In this document: positions 16,015-24,633 of the stretch, piece after piece | Layout: each line of letters starts with the position of its first letter | Numbering within the stretch: position 1 is the first letter of the stretch | NCBI RefSeq assembly: GCF_029285175.1 | Contig: NZ_JABEDH010000001.1 | Coordinates: 186,001 to 250,000 of the forward strand | Reading direction: 5' to 3' | Origin: Sulfitobacter sp. M05 | GTDB taxonomy: Bacteria; Pseudomonadota; Alphaproteobacteria; Rhodobacterales; Rhodobacteraceae | Length of the DNA: 64,000 nucleotides | Program-made: the position numbers and the translations under genes | The notes under the pieces: generated by a model | Told to the model about the DNA's origin: nothing | The model's input: the letters and a program-made list of their open reading frames with translations, nothing else | The model's database searches: none

Positions 16015-17370
16015 CTAGCCTTTCGTCGCAGCTGCAAAGCCCGCATCAATTGCCGACAGAATGATTTGGGCGTCATCTTCAGTCAGCACGAGAGGCGGGG
16101 ACAGGATCAGATTGGGGCCAGAGATGCGCACCATCGCGCCATGTTCGTAGGTCACATCCTGAACAATCTGGGCCGTGGCGGTATTGATTGGTTTTTTGGT
16201 GGTGCGATCCGACACCATTTCCATCGCCGTCATAAGGCCGTGACCGCCCCGAACATCCCCGACAATATCGTATTTGGCCATAAGGTCTTTGGCCCCATCG
16301 AACAGTTGGGTGCCGCGCGCTGCTGCGTTCTCCACCACGTTTAGGCGTTTGGTCTCTTGCAAACAGGCAAGTGCAGCAGCAGCCCCGACAGGGTGGCCGG
16401 AATAGGTATAACCGTGACCGATTTTTGCGTCCGGATTGTTTTCAAACACCTCGGCGACGCGATGCCCTAGCATCAACGCGCCAAACGGGAAATAGGCGTT
16501 GGTAATCGCCTTGGCCGTACACATCATGTCGGGTTGAATGCCCCACAGCCGCGCGCCCGACCATGCGCCCGTGCGCCCAAAGGCGGTGATAACCTCGTCT
16601 GTGATAAGCAGAATACCATGGCGGTTACAAATCTCCTGCACCATCGGCGCAAAGGATTTATGGGGCGGGATCACGCCGCCTGCGCCAAGGATTGGTTCCA
16701 TAATCATGGCGGCGATGGTGCTGGCCCCCTGAAACGCAATTTCGTCTTCAAGAGCTTGCACGCATAGGTGCGCAAGTTTTTCGGGGTCCGTTTCGTTGAA
16801 CGGATTGCGGTAGGTGTAGGGTGCCGGAATGTGAAAGCAGCCGGGCAGAAGGGGTTCATAGGCGGTGCGGAAATTGGCGTTGCCGTTCACGGATGCGCCC
16901 CCGATATGAGTGCCGTGGTAGCCTTTCTTAAGGCTCAGAAATTTGGTGCGCCCCGCCTCACCGCGCAGTTTGTGATATTGCCGCGCAAGGCGTAGCGCGG
17001 TTTCCACCGAGTCCGATCCGCCGGAGGTGAAAAACGCGCGCGACATCCCGTCGGGTTCAAAAAATTCGGACAACTCATAGGACAGCTCAATCGCGACGTC
17101 GTTGGATGTGCCGCGGAAGGTGGAATAATAGGGCAGCTTTTCCAGCTGTGCTGTAATTGCGTCCTTCACCGGCTGGCAGGAATAGCCGAGGTTCACGTTC
17201 CAAAGTCCGCCCACACCATCGACAACGCTGTGACCGTCGATGTCGGTAATGCTCACGCCCTCGGAACCGGTAATGATCTTGGGCGGATTGTCGGCGCTGT
17301 CCTTGGGGGATGTCATGGGGTGCCACATCAAGCGGCCATTGTTCTCTTTCAGGAAGTTTGAATCTTTCAT
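16015..17370 (-). CDS. Class III omega-aminotransferase
   Basis: A 451-aa PLP aminotransferase of the omega-amino acid/polyamine-pyruvate type: FTSGGSDSVETALRLAR, YHGTHIGG, the Asp in LLITDEVITAFGRTG and the PLP lysine in CTAKAITNAYFPFGA. It would move a terminal amino group to pyruvate or a keto acid and leave an aldehyde. Its start overlaps the IclR stop by four bases, so the regulator and all five enzymes share a transcript. Candidate substrates are phenethylamine-type amines, given the aromatic pathway downstream in the window, or 2-aminoadipate/beta-alanine-like compounds. Confidence 0.85.
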   Translation of the reverse strand: MKDSNFLKENNGRLMWHPMTSPKDSADNPPKIITGSEGVSITDIDGHSVVDGVGGLWNVNLGYSCQPVKDAITAQLEKLPYYSTFRGTSNDVAIELSYELSEFFEPDGMSRAFFTSGGSDSVETALRLARQYHKLRGEAGRTKFLSLKKGYHGTHIGGASVNGNANFRTAYEPLLPGCFHIPAPYTYRNPFNETDPEKLAHLCVQALEDEIAFQGASTIAAMIMEPILGAGGVIPPHKSFAPMVQEICNRHGILLITDEVITAFGRTGAWSGARLWGIQPDMMCTAKAITNAYFPFGALMLGHRVAEVFENNPDAKIGHGYTYSGHPVGAAAALACLQETKRLNVVENAAARGTQLFDGAKDLMAKYDIVGDVRGGHGLMTAMEMVSDRTTKKPINTATAQIVQDVTYEHGAMVRISGPNLILSPPLVLTEDDAQIILSAIDAGFAAATKG

Positions 17371-18176
17371 GAGGTGGTTTCCAATTTATGTGTCGATGTT
17401 AACGAGCGGGCCCAAAGGCCCTCGATTGTGGTCGGGATGATGCCACCCCAGTTGTGGCTGATTTCGCGGGCAGCGATGATCAGATGTTCTTTGATGGTGT
17501 GTTCCAGTTCCGGCGTGAACCGTGTGGCAACACTTGCGACTGAGATCGCACCGGCAAACTGACCTGTTTGATCAAACAAGGGCGCGGACAGGCCTTCGAC
17601 CTCGGTCTCGAAACTGCGGCTTGCGTGGCCAAAACCGGTTTTGCGAACGGACTCGACTGTGGCTTGGAGCGTGTCGATGCTGGTCGGTGTTGTGTCTGTG
17701 AACTGTGTTAGGTTTGACTTCGCCGCGTCCATTAGTTGTTCGGGCCCGAATGCGACGGAGCAAAGCCCTGATGCCGTCGCGTGCAGTGGAAACGTATCAA
17801 TGTCGATAATGGCGCGGGTGCCGTGGCGCTGCGAATCGCAGGATGCCAAACCGTAAACGGTAGAACCTGACAAAACGGTGACATGGGATGTTTCTCCGGT
17901 GGCTTCAGCAAGGTCTAACAAGGGGCGTTGCGCGCTGGCTTTACGGGGGACCGTTGCTTCGCGGGTCTGTGCCAGTTGTAAAACGGTGGGGCCAAGACGG
18001 TATTGTTTGGTTGAGGGGTTCTGCTCAACAAACCCTGCAATCTCAAGCGCCTGAAGGTGACGATATGTTGTAGCCTTGTCGCGCTTTGCGATGCGGCACA
18101 GCTGCGACAAACCGATTTCTGCACGCGCAGTAGAGAAATGGGTCAGAAGCTGAAGTGCTTTGGTCACGGATGACAT
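17367..18176 (-). CDS. IclR-family regulator heading its own catabolic operon
   Basis: A 269-aa regulator. The N-terminal winged helix (SQLCRIAKRDKATTYRHLQ) and the C-terminal IclR effector domain are visible, with a Cys- and Ser-bearing effector region (HATASGLCSVAFG). ATG 18176 is preceded by AAAGGGG at good distance; the frame extends to 18233 but without a better ribosome site. It is the first gene of the leftward operon and divergent from the TctC transporter operon. A palindromic site in the 113-base intergenic region is its likely operator, letting it control both sides and itself. Confidence 0.9.
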   Translation of the reverse strand: MSSVTKALQLLTHFSTARAEIGLSQLCRIAKRDKATTYRHLQALEIAGFVEQNPSTKQYRLGPTVLQLAQTREATVPRKASAQRPLLDLAEATGETSHVTVLSGSTVYGLASCDSQRHGTRAIIDIDTFPLHATASGLCSVAFGPEQLMDAAKSNLTQFTDTTPTSIDTLQATVESVRKTGFGHASRSFETEVEGLSAPLFDQTGQFAGAISVASVATRFTPELEHTIKEHLIIAAREISHNWGGIIPTTIEGLWARSLTSTHKLETTS

Positions 18177-18212
18177 TTTCGAAGGCCCCTTTCTGTGTGG
18201 ATTAAAAAGAGT

Positions 18213-18272
18213 TTGACACAAGGCGTTTAACAAGGCAATCTTTTTTCATAACATCGGTTCAATATATGAACC
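18213..18272 (+). promoter_or_regulatory. TctC promoter region with IclR-type operator
   Basis: A perfect TTGACA -35-like box lies at 18213-18218; the matching -10 is weak. Downstream is GGTTCA-ATATA-TGAACC (18256-18272), perfect 6-bp arms with a 5-bp spacer, the size and GTTC/GAAC form of IclR-family sites. It lies 17 bases before the tctC ATG, a position suited to repression of the transporter operon. Confidence 0.6.
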
Positions 18273-18289
18273 ACAATAGGGAGACCGAA

Positions 18290-19234
18290 ATGTCTAAATT
18301 TACAAAGTCAGTGACCGCTATGGCGCTTGCGCTTGCTGCTGTTGCAGGATCCGCTCAGGCGGAATATCCGGAAAAGCCGGTCGAGTTTGTTGTGCCGTGG
18401 CCTCCGGGTGATCTGGAAGATGTGCTGACACGCATGATCGCTGAGGATTTTTCCGAAGCCTACGGCGTGCCGACGGCTGTCGTGAACAAACCAGGTGGGG
18501 GTGGTGGCCCGTTCCCCGGTGCGATCGAAGTCGCGAATGCGCCTGCTGATGGATATACCGTCGGGTCGTTCATTATCGCGATCCCTGTGGTTGGTCCGCA
18601 GATCGGTATTCCTGAGCTGAACCCTGACCCGTTCGTGCCAATCGGCAACTTCCTAACATACCCGTTTGTCATCGCGACATCCGGCGACGCGCCGTATTCC
18701 ACTGTTGAAGAACTGTCTGCCCACGCGCAGGGCAACGATGTTGTCTTGGGTCACTTTGGTGCGCCATTGGTCCCGACACAGGTAACCTTCGGTCTGGCCA
18801 AGGAAATGGGTTTTGAATTTGCAGGCGATGCCGCGTTTGACGCCCTTGATTGCAACACATTGGCCTCCGGAGATGTTGATGTGATCAACACAACCTTGCA
18901 GCTGATCCTGCCGTGTCTGGATGATGTAACGGTTCTGGCCTCCATCGGGTCCGAGCGTATCCCGTTGACACCAGATGCGCCGACTGTTGTTGAACTTGCG
19001 CCATCTTTGGATGTCGCTTTGTGGAACGGTCTGTTTGTTCACGCCGACACACCACAGGACGTGCAGGACAAGATCGCAGCTGTTGCTGCTGAAACGATGA
19101 TGTCTGATCGCGCACAGCAGTTGGCTGCCGACACGGGCGCTGCCGTCTATTGGCAGCCAGCAGCCGAAGTAGTCGATCAAATCGCAAAAGACATCGAAAC
19201 TCTTGGCGGTATCGACGCGATGTTGGCTGAATAA
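18290..19234 (+). CDS. tctC: Tripartite tricarboxylate-type transporter, solute-binding protein TctC
   Basis: A 314-aa periplasmic binding protein. A Sec signal peptide covers about residues 1-24 (lysine-bearing start, Ala-rich core, AQA cleavage site). The mature protein starts YPEKPVEFVVPWPPG, the standard TctC/BUG opening, followed by VNKPGGGGGPFPGAIEVA and PADGYT. The ATG at 18290 has GGGAG just upstream; the in-frame ATG at 18266 overlaps the operator palindrome. It delivers an unknown organic anion or zwitterion to TctAB; the regulator and the enzymes beside it suggest the substrate of the neighbouring catabolic operon. Confidence 0.9.
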   Translation: MSKFTKSVTAMALALAAVAGSAQAEYPEKPVEFVVPWPPGDLEDVLTRMIAEDFSEAYGVPTAVVNKPGGGGGPFPGAIEVANAPADGYTVGSFIIAIPVVGPQIGIPELNPDPFVPIGNFLTYPFVIATSGDAPYSTVEELSAHAQGNDVVLGHFGAPLVPTQVTFGLAKEMGFEFAGDAAFDALDCNTLASGDVDVINTTLQLILPCLDDVTVLASIGSERIPLTPDAPTVVELAPSLDVALWNGLFVHADTPQDVQDKIAAVAAETMMSDRAQQLAADTGAAVYWQPAAEVVDQIAKDIETLGGIDAMLAE

Positions 19235-19243
19235 GCACTTGAA

Positions 19244-19269
19244 ATCGGGCGGCCCTTTGGTCGCCCGAT
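19244..19269 (+). terminator. Intercistronic hairpin between tctC and tctB
   Basis: Arms ATCGGGCGGCC and GGTCGCCCGAT pair over 11 bp with one G-T wobble and a 4-nt loop. Only a short T-rich tail follows, so it is likelier a partial terminator or an RNA-stabilising stem than a full stop. Such stems after binding-protein genes raise their expression above that of the membrane subunits. Confidence 0.65.
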
Positions 19270-19299
19270 CTTATCGATGTCTGTCGGGGAGGGCTGGAC

Positions 19300-19839
19300 A
19301 TGTCACGGGTCAAGACACTTCAATCGCTGTTCAAAAGGTATCGCCGCCCCGGTGACATTGTGTTCGCTGTGGTGGTTTTTGCGTTTACACTTCTCCTTCT
19401 TTCCCAGCTGTTTGAACAAACGGCATATCAATCACGTGGCAAATTTGTCGCCCAACCACGGTTCTGGCCTGCTGTGTCGTTGATTGGCATGACAGGGTTT
19501 GCAGCCTTCCACCTTATTGGGTCTGCACTGTCCGAGCGGATTTATGGGCGTTGGGGCGCAATCTGGAACTGGATCAAATCAGTTGAATATGCCGTCTGGT
19601 TCATCGCCTATGCCGCATCGGTCCCTTACGCGGGCTACTTGCCCACCACCGTTATCTTTGCGGTGCTGCTGTCGCTGCGCGCAGGATATCGCAGCGGAAA
19701 GATGATCGGGATCGCCGTCGTTTGCTCGATTGCCGTCGTGTTGCTGTTCAAGACGATCCTGAAAGTCAATTTGCCCGCTGGTCAAATCTACAATGCGCTG
19801 CCGGATGGGTTGCGCCAAATCATGCTGACTTATTTCTGA
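19300..19839 (+). CDS. tctB: Tripartite tricarboxylate-type transporter, small membrane subunit TctB
   Basis: A 179-aa inner-membrane protein with about four hydrophobic helices (around residues 18-38, 53-72, 89-120 and 133-152), the size and layout of TctB. It forms the permease with TctA. GGGGAGG precedes the ATG. It lies 65 bases after tctC, past the hairpin, and 13 bases before tctA. The family has low sequence conservation, so the call relies on topology and position. Confidence 0.85.
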   Translation: MSRVKTLQSLFKRYRRPGDIVFAVVVFAFTLLLLSQLFEQTAYQSRGKFVAQPRFWPAVSLIGMTGFAAFHLIGSALSERIYGRWGAIWNWIKSVEYAVWFIAYAASVPYAGYLPTTVIFAVLLSLRAGYRSGKMIGIAVVCSIAVVLLFKTILKVNLPAGQIYNALPDGLRQIMLTYF

Positions 19840-19852
19840 TCGGACACGGGAC

Positions 19853-21373
19853 ATGGAAAACATCTTTCTTGGACTAGAAATGCTGGCCCGTTGGGACGTC
19901 ATACTTGCGTTGTTCATCGGGTCTATCGGGGGCGTAATCATTGGTGCCATCCCTGGCGTAGGCCCCGCGGTCGCGATTGCGATCCTGCTGCCTGCGACGT
20001 TTTCGCTTGATCCGATTGTTGGCCTGACGATGCTTTTGGGGATCTACGGATCGTCGATGTATGGCGGCGCGATCCCCGCGATCCTGATCAACACACCAGG
20101 GACGGCGGTGAACGCGCTGACGTCCTATGATGGCTATCCGATGACAGAAAACGGCGAAGGCCACCGCGCGCTATCGCTCGCGTATTCCGCATCATTTTGG
20201 GGCGGAATTTTTGGCATCGGTTGTCTGATCCTGCTGTCGCCCGTACTGGCGATCATCGCGCCGATGTTCGGGTCGCGCGAGATATTTTTGGCCGCACTTT
20301 TGGGCATTATCCTTGTGATCCTCGCGCATCGCGGACAGATTTTTGCTGCTGGCATGCTCGCCATGTTCGGCATCTTTTTACAGACTGTCGGGCTGGACCC
20401 CGTGACGTACACACAGCGTTACACGTTCGGATATTCGTTCCTAACCTCCGGTGTGAACCTGATCGTCGTGGTGCTGGGTCTATTCGCGCTTAGCCAAGCG
20501 TTTTTCCTTTTGACCAATCCTGACAGCAGCCCCGACGCAAAGCCCGTCAAGGGGCGGATGTTGGTCGGTTTGCGCGAGTTGATGAAACACAAACGTGTGG
20601 CATCCGTTGCCTCTAGCTTTGGCGTTGTTCTGGGCATGATCCCCGGCACGGGCGAATTCACTGCCCAATTCATGAGCTATACTTACGCGCAGAAAACGTC
20701 CAAAGATCCCGACAAATTTGGCAAAGGCAGCCCCGAAGGTCTGGTTGCATCCGAGGCCGCCAACAACGCTGTGCCTGCTGCAGCAATGATCCCGCTACTG
20801 GCGCTAGGCATCCCGGGTGAGGCACTGACGGCGATGATGTTGTCGGTCTTTTATGTCCACAACGTAATCCCCGGCCCGCAGCTGTTTCAGAACAACATCG
20901 ACCTTGTTTATGGTCTGTACTTCGCGCTTATCGCGTTGAATGTGATCGTCATGGTGTTCTTGCTGTTTTCGACCAACCTGCTGACAAAGATCATCCGCGT
21001 GCCGACACGGTTCTTGGGTGTGATGATCCTGATCCTGTCGTTTGTTGGCGTCTACTCGCTGCGTAATTCTTTGACAGACTGCATGATATCGGCGGCATTC
21101 GGGGTGCTGGGTCTGATTCTCAAGCGCCTAAATCTGCCGATCGTCCCGATTATCTTGGGTATGGTTCTAGGCGGCATTATGGAGGTCAAGCTTCGCTCTG
21201 CGATGCCGCGCCTGAACTCACCCCTCGATATGATTGATCGCCCGATTACGTTCATTTTGTTCGTGATTATCCTTCTGGTGCTCGCCTTGCATGCGCGCAC
21301 GCTGGTCAAAGAATATCACGCCTATAAACCCGAAGACGAAGATCACGATCTTCATGACAGCCAACAACGGTAG
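19853..21373 (+). CDS. tctA: Tripartite tricarboxylate-type transporter, large permease subunit TctA
   Basis: A 506-aa membrane protein with about 11-12 helices. The two family glycine/proline signatures are clear: GAIPGVGPAVAIAILLPATF near residue 30 and the related GMIPGTGEFTAQFMSY near residue 260. GIYGSSMYGGAIPAILINTP is also typical. It carries the cation-coupled uptake path fed by TctC. It ends with an acidic, His-rich cytoplasmic tail and is followed after five bases by the aldehyde dehydrogenase gene, so transport and catabolism are cotranscribed. Confidence 0.93.
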   Translation: MENIFLGLEMLARWDVILALFIGSIGGVIIGAIPGVGPAVAIAILLPATFSLDPIVGLTMLLGIYGSSMYGGAIPAILINTPGTAVNALTSYDGYPMTENGEGHRALSLAYSASFWGGIFGIGCLILLSPVLAIIAPMFGSREIFLAALLGIILVILAHRGQIFAAGMLAMFGIFLQTVGLDPVTYTQRYTFGYSFLTSGVNLIVVVLGLFALSQAFFLLTNPDSSPDAKPVKGRMLVGLRELMKHKRVASVASSFGVVLGMIPGTGEFTAQFMSYTYAQKTSKDPDKFGKGSPEGLVASEAANNAVPAAAMIPLLALGIPGEALTAMMLSVFYVHNVIPGPQLFQNNIDLVYGLYFALIALNVIVMVFLLFSTNLLTKIIRVPTRFLGVMILILSFVGVYSLRNSLTDCMISAAFGVLGLILKRLNLPIVPIILGMVLGGIMEVKLRSAMPRLNSPLDMIDRPITFILFVIILLVLALHARTLVKEYHAYKPEDEDHDLHDSQQR

Positions 21374-21378
21374 GACCC

Positions 21379-22863
21379 ATGGACCAGCAGAAAATTGATG
21401 CGCTGCGTGCGCAAGCCGTAGCCCCATTCTCTCATCTCATTGATGGAAAGCATGTGCCCGCATCCGATGGCGGGACCATGGACATCTTGTCCCCCATCGA
21501 CGGGCGGGTCCTGACGACCACGGCCAAGGGAACAGCGGCTGACATGGAGGCCGCCATCGCATCCGCCCGCGCCGCGTTTGAAGATCGCCGTTGGGCTGGG
21601 CAGCCCCCCGCTGCCCGCAAAAAAGTGCTGATGAAATGGGCTGACTTGATTGAGGAAAACGCGCTGGAACTCGCCGTCCTTGGCGTGCGCGATAATGGCA
21701 CTGAAATTGCCATGGCGCTGAAGGCCGAGCCGGGGTCGGCAGCGGGCACCATCCGCTATTACGCCGAGGCGCTGGACAAGATTTACGGAGAGATTGCGCC
21801 AACGTCTTCGGATATTCTCGGCATGATCCAAAAGGAACCCGTGGGCGTTGTCGGGGCGATCATCCCATGGAACTTCCCGATGATGATTGGGGCTTGGAAA
21901 CTCGGTCCCGCCCTGGCGATGGGCAATTCAGTTGTTTTGAAACCGTCGGAAACCGCATCGTTGTCCTTGATGCGAATGTGCGACCTCGCGCTTGAGGCTG
22001 GCTTGCCACCCGGTGTGTTGAACGCCGTAACCGGCGAGGGCAAGATCGTGGGCGAGTCGATGGGCCTTTCGATGGACGTCGATGTGCTGGTGTTTACAGG
22101 CTCCGGCGGGACGGGGCGGCGGTTAATGGAATACGCCGCGCGGTCCAACATGAAACGTGTCTACCTCGAACTGGGTGGCAAATCACCTCATATCATTTTC
22201 GCGGATGCGCCCGATCTGGATGTGGCGGCTAAGGCGGTTGCTGGCGGCATTTTCCGCAACTCCGGACAGGTCTGTGTCGCCGGGTCCCGTTTGCTGGTGG
22301 AAGCGTCGATCCACGATGATTTTGTCGCCGCAGTTGCCAAGGCGACGTCTGGAATGAATGTCGGTGATCCACTGAATGTGGACACAGCCATTGGTGCGGT
22401 GAATTCCGAAGTGCAGCTGATGCAGAATCTCGGGTTTGTCGAAACCGCGCAAAGCGAGGGCGGTGAGGTTGTCACGGGTGGCGACCGCATTTTGCAGGAC
22501 ACAGGCGGCTATTATATGGCGCCGACGATCGTGACAGGTGTGACGCCGGACGCGACTTTAACCCAGAAAGAGGTTTTCGGCCCCGTGCTCGGCGTGACCC
22601 CTTTCAATTCCGACGACGAAGCCGTGCAGATCGCCAATGCTACCGTCTACGGGTTGGCAGGTGGCGTCTGGACCGCAAATCTGAGCCGTGCCCACCGCAT
22701 GGTGCGGGATGTGCGGACGGGCGTGATGCACGTCAACACTTATGGCGGCGCAGATGGCACCGTGCCTTTGGGCGGCGTCGGGCAGTCTGGAAACGGGTCG
22801 GACAAATCACTGCACGCGATTGAGAAATACATCAACCTTAAGACCGCTTGGATCAAACTATGA
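21379..22863 (+). CDS. NAD-dependent aldehyde dehydrogenase
   Basis: A 494-aa ALDH-superfamily enzyme with PWNFPMMIGAWKLGPALA, the catalytic Glu in LELGGKSPH, and the nucleophile Cys in SGQVCVAGSR. It resembles betaine-aldehyde, phenylacetaldehyde and gamma-guanidinobutyraldehyde dehydrogenases. It probably oxidises the aldehyde released by the aminotransferase or the phospho-lyase of the divergent operon. Its TGA overlaps the ATG of the Tm-1-like gene by four bases. Confidence 0.88.
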   Translation: MDQQKIDALRAQAVAPFSHLIDGKHVPASDGGTMDILSPIDGRVLTTTAKGTAADMEAAIASARAAFEDRRWAGQPPAARKKVLMKWADLIEENALELAVLGVRDNGTEIAMALKAEPGSAAGTIRYYAEALDKIYGEIAPTSSDILGMIQKEPVGVVGAIIPWNFPMMIGAWKLGPALAMGNSVVLKPSETASLSLMRMCDLALEAGLPPGVLNAVTGEGKIVGESMGLSMDVDVLVFTGSGGTGRRLMEYAARSNMKRVYLELGGKSPHIIFADAPDLDVAAKAVAGGIFRNSGQVCVAGSRLLVEASIHDDFVAAVAKATSGMNVGDPLNVDTAIGAVNSEVQLMQNLGFVETAQSEGGEVVTGGDRILQDTGGYYMAPTIVTGVTPDATLTQKEVFGPVLGVTPFNSDDEAVQIANATVYGLAGGVWTANLSRAHRMVRDVRTGVMHVNTYGGADGTVPLGGVGQSGNGSDKSLHAIEKYINLKTAWIKL

Positions 22864-24092
22864 GCGATAAAACCATTCTGGTCATAGGCACCTATGACAC
22901 CAAAGACGACGAATTATCGTTTCTGGCGGGAGTGATCAGGGATCAGGGTGGATCGGTCGTCACGATGGATGTGTCCGTTCTGGGTGATCCATCCAGCCCA
23001 TGCGATTATTCCAAACACGATGTCGCGCAGGAAGGTGACGGATCAATTGAGGCCGCAATCGCATCGGGCAGTGAAAACATCGCCATGCAGATTATGGCTA
23101 AGGGCGCGTCGATGCTGGTGGCCCGTCTGTATCAGGACCGCAAATTTGACGGCTTGATCGTGCTAGGTGGCACGATGGGCACCGATCTGGCGCTTGATGT
23201 TGCTTCTGCGTTGCCGCTGGGTGTGCCGAAGTATATTGTTTCGACAGTCTCGTTTTCTCCGCTGATCCCGGCGGAGCGGCTGGCCGCAGACACGCAGATG
23301 ATCCTTTGGGCAGGCGGACTGTATGGATTAAATTCGGTCTGTAAGGCATCGCTAAGCCAAGCTGCGGGTGCCGTTTTGGGGGCTGCGCGCGCCGTGCAGA
23401 TGCCCGACTCCGACAAACCGCTAGTCGGGATGATGTCGCTGGGCACATCGGCATTGAAGTATGTGATACCGCTAAAACCCGCGCTGGAAGACCGCGGGTT
23501 TGAAGTTGCCGTCTTCCATGCGACTGGGATGGGTGGCCGCGCGTTTGAAAGCCTTGCGGGGCAGGGTGCCTTTGCCTGCGTGTTCGACTTTTGCACGCAG
23601 GAATTGGGCAATCACGTCAACGGGTCCAACATCTCGGCAGGCGCAGACCGACTGACCAATGCGGGCAAGTCCGGCACCCCACAGATAATTGCACCGGGCT
23701 GTTGTGATCTGGTGGATGTGGTTGGCTGGCAGCCCATGGATGGGAAATGGGCGGACCACCCCAAACACGAACACAACCGTTTGTTGACCTCCATCGTGCT
23801 CAGCGACGAGGAACGTAAATCCGTGGCCCGCGCCCACAGCGCCCAATTGGAGGGCGCGACATCGCCTACGGCCGTTATCTTGCCTGAACTGGGGCTTGGG
23901 GAATGGGACCGCAAGGGTGCAGAACTGCACAATCAAGCCGGACTAGACGGTTTTCTGAACGAGCTGGAAACGACCTTGCCCGCCCATGTTTCCACGCACC
24001 GGATCGACTGCCACATCAATGACGCAGCATTTGCGGCGAAGGCGTTGGAGATTTTTGACGCTTGGTGTGCGGACGGAACCGTGCGCCGTTAA
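22860..24092 (+). CDS. Tm-1-like (UPF0261) ATP-binding domain protein
   Basis: A 410-aa protein that starts with the family signature VIGTYDTKDDELSFL and contains LIVLGGTMGTDLALDV, VGMMSLGTSALKYV and GCCDLVDV. UPF0261 proteins are related to the ATP-binding half of the tomato virus-resistance protein Tm-1; their bacterial role is not known to me. Many homologues are fused to, or next to, a TIM-barrel partner, which is absent here. The ATG at 22860 overlaps the aldehyde dehydrogenase stop, so it is translationally coupled to catabolism. Its stop overlaps the hpaR stop on the other strand (shared TTAA). Confidence 0.85.
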   Translation: MSDKTILVIGTYDTKDDELSFLAGVIRDQGGSVVTMDVSVLGDPSSPCDYSKHDVAQEGDGSIEAAIASGSENIAMQIMAKGASMLVARLYQDRKFDGLIVLGGTMGTDLALDVASALPLGVPKYIVSTVSFSPLIPAERLAADTQMILWAGGLYGLNSVCKASLSQAAGAVLGAARAVQMPDSDKPLVGMMSLGTSALKYVIPLKPALEDRGFEVAVFHATGMGGRAFESLAGQGAFACVFDFCTQELGNHVNGSNISAGADRLTNAGKSGTPQIIAPGCCDLVDVVGWQPMDGKWADHPKHEHNRLLTSIVLSDEERKSVARAHSAQLEGATSPTAVILPELGLGEWDRKGAELHNQAGLDGFLNELETTLPAHVSTHRIDCHINDAAFAAKALEIFDAWCADGTVRR

Positions 24093-24526
24093 GACTGCGC
24101 ACCCGGGTCCAATCGCTCGAGCAGGTCTAGGAGCTTTTCATAATCCTGCTCACCCAGGGTTTCTTTGAAACCGGCGACGATTTGGGCCGCGTGGGGCGTG
24201 CGTTCGTCAATCAGGGTCTGACCTTTGGGCGTGATTTCGATGAACTGTCGCCGTCTGTCCTTATCGTCGCGGGTTTGGGTCACGAACCCTTTTTCGCGCA
24301 GTGTCGCCGCAATACGGGTCAGACTTGGGAACAGCAAGCTTGAGCGATCCGCGAGCGTCTTTGTATCCATCCGTCCGAATTCGGAGAGGACTCGCAGGAC
24401 GCGCCATTGCTGTTCCGTGATTCCCGTTTCTGCCAACATGTCACGGATCGGGGACATCACGCCTTCGCGCGCGCGGATAAGCGCAATGGGAAGAGACCTT
24501 GCGGTCGATGGGAGTTGTTTGGTCAT
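24089..24526 (-). CDS. hpaR: MarR-family repressor of homoprotocatechuate degradation, HpaR
   Basis: A 145-aa winged-helix regulator: EQQWRVLRVLSEFG, the recognition region LFPSLTRIAATLREKG and the wing DDKDRRRQFIEIT are as in HpaR. It is divergent from hpaF and should repress the meta-cleavage operon until 4-hydroxyphenylacetate or homoprotocatechuate binds. The ATG at 24526 is chosen because homology starts five residues later; the longer frame to 24724 would overlap hpaF. Confidence 0.88.
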   Translation of the reverse strand: MTKQLPSTARSLPIALIRAREGVMSPIRDMLAETGITEQQWRVLRVLSEFGRMDTKTLADRSSLLFPSLTRIAATLREKGFVTQTRDDKDRRRQFIEITPKGQTLIDERTPHAAQIVAGFKETLGEQDYEKLLDLLERLDPGAQS

Positions 24527-24574
24527 CTGTGCCTCAATTCTCGTAGCGCCTTCCAATGCACCGCAAAGTAGGAG

Positions 24575-24624
24575 TTGACAATGCACCTTAGCATTATTTA
24601 ACTTAGCAACAATTAACATGTTAA
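24575..24624 (+). promoter_or_regulatory. hpaF promoter with palindromic HpaR-type operator
   Basis: A perfect TTGACA box (24575-24580) is followed after 17 bp by a weak TTAACT (24598-24603). TTAACATGTTAA (24613-24624), a perfect 12-bp palindrome of MarR-site form, comes next, ten bases before the hpaF start codon. A repressor bound there would block initiation. The intergenic region is AT-rich compared with the flanking genes. Confidence 0.6.
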
Positions 24625-24633
24625 GGAAATATC

